A stretch of DNA of 64,000 nucleotides from Atrina japonica (taxonomy: Eukaryota; Mollusca; Bivalvia; Pterioida; Pinnidae), in NCBI GenBank assembly GCA_030159075.1, contig BROG01000133.1, forward strand, positions 1,290,994-1,354,993. Reading direction: 5' to 3'. This document shows, piece by piece, positions 59,727-64,000 of the stretch. Within the stretch, counting starts at the first letter, position 1. Every line of letters begins with the position of its first letter. The position numbers and the translations under genes were made by a program. The notes under the pieces are model-generated. The model did not search any database. It was not told the DNA's origin and saw only the letters and a list, made by a program, of their open reading frames with translations.

Positions 59727-60785
59727 ATCAGGGGCGGATCAAGGATTTTTTTAAAAGAGGGTGTGGTTGAGAATTAACTTTTACAATAACAGAAAACTAC
59801 GTATAGTACGTACAGTAATTCACGAAAATCTGCATGCGATCCGTTTTCACTGTTTTATATACCTTTTGATTATGCAATAAATATTTACAACACTGGGGGG
59901 TCTAGATCTTGTTTTAATAGCTAGGTGGATGTTTTTTAGGCTGGTGACATAAAATTCTACTTATTGTGATGCAGTGCATACATCACCAAAAGCCGACTGA
60001 GGCTTAAAGTTTGAGTGGGTGTAAAATTAAAAGTTATTCGCCGAGCAGAGCGAAAATTTTGGGAATTTTTTTTTTAATTTTCCGACCTTTTATAGAAAAA
60101 ATAAAGGTTTCACGCCTATTTTATGAACATTATGGGCACAATCTCCTTGGTCACTGCACATAATTTTAAGTGTTTGATTAACTGTGAAGCAATATTTCAT
60201 TAGGGGGTCATGTTTTATGCATCTATTAATAACAATAATTTTTTTAATTTGGAGAAGCATTGATAGAAGCATTTTTCTGCATCCTGACACACAAAAACGC
60301 GTAGTAATCCGTTGGTAAATCATATTGAGTACCCTTCCCAAAAGAAATCTGGAGCAAAATTTTCAGATCTTTAGCTGATAGCCTAATATCGCAGGAGAAT
60401 ATCGTGTACATGTTGATCCAATGCAAATTTTGTCTACAAATAAATTGTCATATTCATACATGCTGAAAAAAACCCCGCAAACGACAAGAATTTTACCGAC
60501 ATGTAGGACAAACACAACCCATAATACATTTGTACAAAGCCAGCTACTAGTCCAAATCCATAAAATTTAAAATATACAAATCCAGAAAGGATCCAAGATT
60601 TTGAGGTAGTGGGAAGAGTATAATCTATAAATGTTTTCACCGAGCGTAGCGAGGCGCGAATATTTCGGTAGAACTAATTTAAAAAGCTCTGGGAAGCTTT
60701 TTCCTATATTCCGGACGTGATTATATTAATAAAAAAAATCAATTTTTCAAATGCAGGGTTGCAACCCTCCTTGAATCCGCCAATG
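59727..60785. mobile_element. Non-autonomous hAT-like element
   Basis: CAGGGGCGGATCAAGGATTT at the left pairs with AACCCTCCTTGAATCCGCCA near the right end. CAGGGGCGGATCCAGG-like ends are widespread in hAT-derived elements. The block 59930-60010 (AGGCTGGTGACATAAAATTC, GCAGTGCATACATCACCAAA, GCCGACTGAGG) is shared with the element at 13139-14114. GAGCAGAGCGAAAATTTTGG at 60043 and CGAGCGTAGCGAGGCGCGAA at 60641 suggest internal subrepeats. Borders are approximate. Confidence 0.55.
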
Positions 60786-60791
60786 AGACAA

Positions 60792-60830
60792 CAGCGATAT
60801 ATAAAGCCAACATAGCTTTATATATCACTG
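60792..60830. mobile_element. Palindromic micro-MITE, copy 3
   Basis: CAGCGATATATAAAGCCA, ACA, TAGCTTTATATATCACTG: 39 bp with two mismatches between the arms. It lies immediately right of the hAT-like element ending near 60785. No target duplication is visible. Confidence 0.7.
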
Positions 60831-61323
60831 GTAATAATTACTTGGAAGAAATAATGTAAGTTGCGTTTTCAAGGCTTTGCTTCAAAATGATAAAAACTCT
60901 TGTTACGAATTTAACTATTTATTCATTTTGTTTTCTAAAGATCAGTACAATTCAGCTATTTTTCACAGATATAAGTGTCACAGAAAATTTAATGTTTCTG
61001 CGCATGGGACTTAAATTTTATATATATATTTGCTGGTGATCAAGGGACAAATTAATGTTCGCTTGATAATATAATTTATAGTTTAATTTCAGAACAGAAC
61101 GGTGTTATTTGCCTTTTGTAGCTGTACAAAGAGTGCCGCTTTGTGGGTGGTGCTGGTACTTTGTTTTAATTACAGGTGTGGAAGAGATTTGAACTGAACA
61201 ATTATTTTTTATGTTTTCTAGTATTGTCTTAGACAATACATATGCATGTAATAAATCAATAAGATCATTTAACTGTTTATTGAATCAAAATGTGAGGACA
61301 CATTTTCTCTAAGCAGGGGAGAA

Positions 61324-61434
61324 TGTCACAGAGGTCCCAATAACACATAATAAATTTTATTCATGTGTTATAGCAGCGATATATAAAGCTAATATTAGCT
61401 TTATATATCGCTGGTTATAGGTACCTCTGTGACA
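61324..61434. repeat. Nested palindromes around micro-MITE copy 4
   Basis: TGTCACAGAGGT (61324-61335) is mirrored by ACCTCTGTGACA (61423-61434). Inside the left half lies ATAACACAT...ATGTGTTAT, an inverted pair, and then the micro-MITE. The whole 111 bp can fold into a multi-arm structure. Confidence 0.75.
61374..61413. mobile_element. Palindromic micro-MITE, copy 4, perfect, with 7-bp target duplication
   Basis: CAGCGATATATAAAGCTAAT followed by its exact reverse complement ATTAGCTTTATATATCGCTG: a perfect 40-bp palindrome. GTTATAG flanks it on both sides (61367-61373 and 61414-61420). Together with copy 1 this gives two independent 7-bp target duplications. Confidence 0.85.
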
Positions 61435-61744
61435 TAAGCACAAATAGTGAAAAAATAGAGTTCTTCATTTTAAGGTCGCCGGTTAAACAATGATTAAAAT
61501 TCTCGCTCATTCGATAAAAAAATGTATAAAATACAAGGCACATATCACTCATGTCTCTGATAATACTGTACTGTCGGTCTACACTTTTTAATAGGAAAAT
61601 CGCAAGTGTCATTAGCGATATCACTTGTGTGACTTAAATTGTTTAAAAATTGATGAAAAATAATTACGTATTTCCTATTCAGTTAGATTGAAAATGTTTC
61701 TAAACAACTACGTTGTAGTCAAAATAATAAAATAAAAGTTGAGC

Positions 61745-61800
61745 TAGGGTAGTGACGTCGGCTCCGGTTATCTTTCTTAGTTGAAATCTTTGTAAAGAAA
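61745..61800 (+). promoter_or_regulatory. Possible promoter of the ZRANB3-like gene
   Basis: GTGACGTCGGCTCCGG at about 61752 contains a TGACGTC CRE-like core in a small CpG-richer patch, about 150 bp upstream of the first in-frame ATG of the exon at 61911. No TATA box is evident. Inferred from position only. Confidence 0.35.
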
Positions 61801-61910
61801 GGCAAAAAAATGAGATTAGTCTTAATCATGGATGCGTTTTAGATGACATATAATCTCGCTTTAATTTACAAGTGCTTGAAGCAAAGGGAAATGTGGCGCC
61901 AAATTCCAAA

Positions 61911-62016
61911 ATGGGTGATGAAGATATTCTGATCAAATTACCTACTAAACTGGTCGATAAATTGATGCCCTTTCAAAAGAACGGAGTTCAGTTTGCTGTA
62001 CGGAAAAATGGAAGGC
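61911..62016 (+). CDS. ZRANB3: First coding exon of a ZRANB3/SMARCAL1-type annealing helicase (partial)
   Basis: From ATG at 61911 (context AAAATGG) the frame reads MGDEDILIKLPTKLVDKL, then MPFQKNGVQFAVRKNGR. This resembles the segment just before the Walker A motif in ZRANB3 (LPFQKDG-type, then RNGRC) more than that in SMARCAL1. These SNF2-family enzymes re-anneal DNA at stalled forks. The frame loses similarity right after NGR, where a donor is expected; GGC|GTGTAT at 62017 is the visible candidate. The next exon, with the ATP-binding motif, was not found in the last 2 kb, so the gene should continue past the window. A single exon is modest evidence. Confidence 0.6.
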
Positions 62017-62189
62017 GTGTATACCAAGTCAAGGCCCAAATTCTGCCCCGATTTCAAATTACTTTTTTTGTTTCATGTTTCAATGTTTGTTTGTCTGATT
62101 GTTCGTGTTGTTTTCCATGATCCATCCCGCCAAGAATTTTACACTTATATGGAGATGTAACCAGCTTTAGGTGAAGTCCTTCTATTTAC

Positions 62190-62645
62190 TTGTACAGTTT
62201 TCCCCGATATACTGCCACCTTTTGTTTTTCTTAAATTTGGCGGTATAACAGGTTTGGCAATATATCGAGGTTTACAAAGTGTAGAAGTCGGTCGGGTACC
62301 AGCTTTACACTTTCGAGTTGAAATTGAAGTAAACAAGCGACTTTCTCACTTCTGGTCTGGCGACATGGTGGAGGTATTTAAATTGCATTTGTACCAGGGA
62401 ATTGGTTACTCCAACACTGTTAGAGGTTTAAACGGCAAGATACTCTTGACTAGCACTTTGGCATATCCGAATTTAAGCGAGGTCTAATATTACTGGAGTA
62501 TAAATTGGTGGCAGTATGCCAGTTTTGGCGTTATAACAGGGAATTCTATGGGAGGAAATCAGGTCTTCAAAAAATAGCGATGTTATGCGATTTAGATGTA
62601 ATAATTGGGGTGGGGTCGTTATATTGGGGGAGAACTAGTACTGTA
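62190..62645. mobile_element. DNA transposon remnant with TACAGT ends
   Basis: TACAGTTTTCCCCGATATAC at the left and GTTATATTGGGGGAGAACTA followed by GTACTGTA at the right are inverted ends. Subterminal GGCGGTATAACA (62240) and GGCGTTATAACAGGG (62526) also recur. The interior contains the block shared with 31389-31497. A decayed SINE 3' part (AAGAATTTTACACTTATATGGAGATGT, written here in two overlapping words) lies just to the left at about 62130-62160. Confidence 0.5.
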
Positions 62646-64000
62646 CTTTCGTTGTAGCAAGTTGCTGTGACTTTTTTGCAGCAACATATCAATGTTTTAC
62701 TTTGACTTTTTTGTTTGTCATCACTACCACCTGAAATTTGGTGATTTTCCTACCTACGGGAGGACTTTACCAAAAAATCTTTCGTAGGCTATCACATTGC
62801 TCATGTCATGTACACAATTAAGGAATTTATAAACGTTTATTGACAAAAACTTAAATGTAAATGTGTACAAATGTAAATGTTACTGCCTTAACTACGACAC
62901 AAGATCATATCCATACATGTGACAGCAGACTTCGCAAAATATGTCAGACTGATGGACAAATCTGATGGTCCAATTGGTCGGTCCAATAAAATTTACGAAC
63001 TCGCCAGGCATAATGTCTTACTTGGTTTCCACTTTTATTTTTCACCAGAAACCATGTCAGTGAATATCTTTGAGCTGGTCATACAATGATTCCTCGCTTG
63101 AAATATACTTATGGGTGCTGTTCCTTGGAAAAAAAAGGAAGGCAGACACTTAATCATTGTCCATTACATAAATTCTTTATGTATTTCATGAAAAATGTAA
63201 ATATAAAGTATTGGTTGAACGTATTTGTCGTGTATTGAAAATCAAATGAAAAAAATGTAGGCTAAATGATTTTAGGGAAAATCTCTAAACAATATACTTG
63301 GTTTATGTATATTGCACTGTTAACATCATCTAGTGACAATTTTAAAATGATATGTCATTTTATGATAGCACACATTCATTATATTCCGTTCACTACAATC
63401 ACTGTTACGATAGCACTGGGATTCAAGATGATGTTAGAAACTGTGTAATCAATATTTACTTATACTTTTGAATCATTCCCTCATCTCAGCACCCTGCTGT
63501 GATGTCCAATTTTTCATCTCACACACTAGGTTACAAGCTGTGTTTATCAGAACATAAGAAACATGCGAGAGTCTTTGAAGTTGGGAATGTTTTGGAAAAT
63601 TTGTTACATTGTAGGGACATTCATATTTGAGTGTTTATATGTACATTGTGACATTATCATGACACAGTTTTACTACTTGAAGTTGTACTTGATGTAGCAG
63701 GGATTAAAATCATCAAATGTGGGTCTTGTAAAAGCCATATTCCCAATGCAAAATCTACAAATTTTTCCCAATTTTGTTCACCATGTAGCTCACTTTTGGT
63801 ATACAGAGGGGAAATTTATAACTTAAAAATACAGTTAGTTAAATCCTCCCAAGTCTTCAGATGAACTCCATGTTGTCAATTTAATTAAGGCTTAGTTTTT
63901 CAATTACAAGTAAAAAAGTAACAAACCTATTTCTCAAGTAATTTTCACAAAATATATAGGAATGTAAAAATTTTTGTGCCTGTGTATATCTCTGTTTTGT
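62646..64000. other. Presumed first intron of the ZRANB3-like gene
   Basis: AT-rich sequence without a recognised exon. I looked for the Walker A (GLGKT) exon expected next in the gene and did not find it. No strong repeat structure seen. Confidence 0.35.

Overview
This is a gene-poor, AT-rich, intron- and repeat-dense piece of an animal nuclear genome. The genes are recognisably metazoan, with multi-kilobase GT-AG introns. The repeats (tRNA-headed SINEs, Penelope-like and Ty3/gypsy elements, hAT- and Tigger-like DNA transposons, many MITEs, long minisatellites) look like those of a lophotrochozoan, most likely a bivalve mollusc. The lineage is an inference from repeat style and protein similarity; no search was run.

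Genes. (1) At the far left an acidic N-terminal coding exon on the minus strand (61-218) belongs to an unidentified gene that leaves the window. (2) Two complete genes for ERH (enhancer of rudimentary homologue) lie in tandem on the plus strand. ERH copy A has coding exons at 18872-18959, 21114-21234 and 23868-23961. ERH copy B has them at 35325-35412, 38558-38678 and 40688-40781. A start-codon mini-exon is proposed for each, at 14749-14751 and 31189-31191. Each encodes 101 residues with identical intron phases, and I count about 78 of 101 residues identical. (3) A complete six-exon sororin (CDCA5-like) gene on the minus strand runs 58150 to 47656 and encodes 427 residues, with an FGF motif and the C-terminal sororin domain. 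(4) At the right, a plus-strand exon (61911 to about 62016) resembles the start of the ZRANB3/SMARCAL1 family of annealing helicases; that gene would continue beyond the window.

Layout. 1-4.7 kb: acidic exon and small MITEs. 4.77-11.33 kb: degenerate minus-strand Ty3/gypsy LTR element with gag, RT, RNase H, integrase and an F-type env-like remnant. 13.1-14.5 kb: MITEs. 14.6-24.9 kb: ERH copy A, with a hAT-like element in intron 1, a perfect 171-bp tandem duplication in intron 2 and a long minisatellite in intron 3. 25.6-29.3 kb: dead LINE, palindromic repeats and a SINE. 31.1-42.7 kb: ERH copy B, with a SINE inside a foldback MITE, a 5'-truncated Penelope-like element carrying a hammerhead-like motif, and a Tigger-like remnant. 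42.7-44.6 kb: two related minisatellites. 47.6-58.2 kb: sororin, with tandem relics of its third exon, a hAT-like MITE and a 1.3-kb inverted repeat in its introns. 59.7-62.7 kb: MITEs, palindromes and the ZRANB3-like exon.

The most notable points are the ERH tandem pair with conserved flanking non-coding blocks, a family of minute palindromic elements (37-40 bp) with 7-bp target duplications, and the sororin exon inside an amplified tandem unit. ERH and sororin both have roles in chromosome and cell-cycle biology in other animals, but their adjacency here is only an observation. No prokaryotic system, CRISPR array or rRNA was seen.
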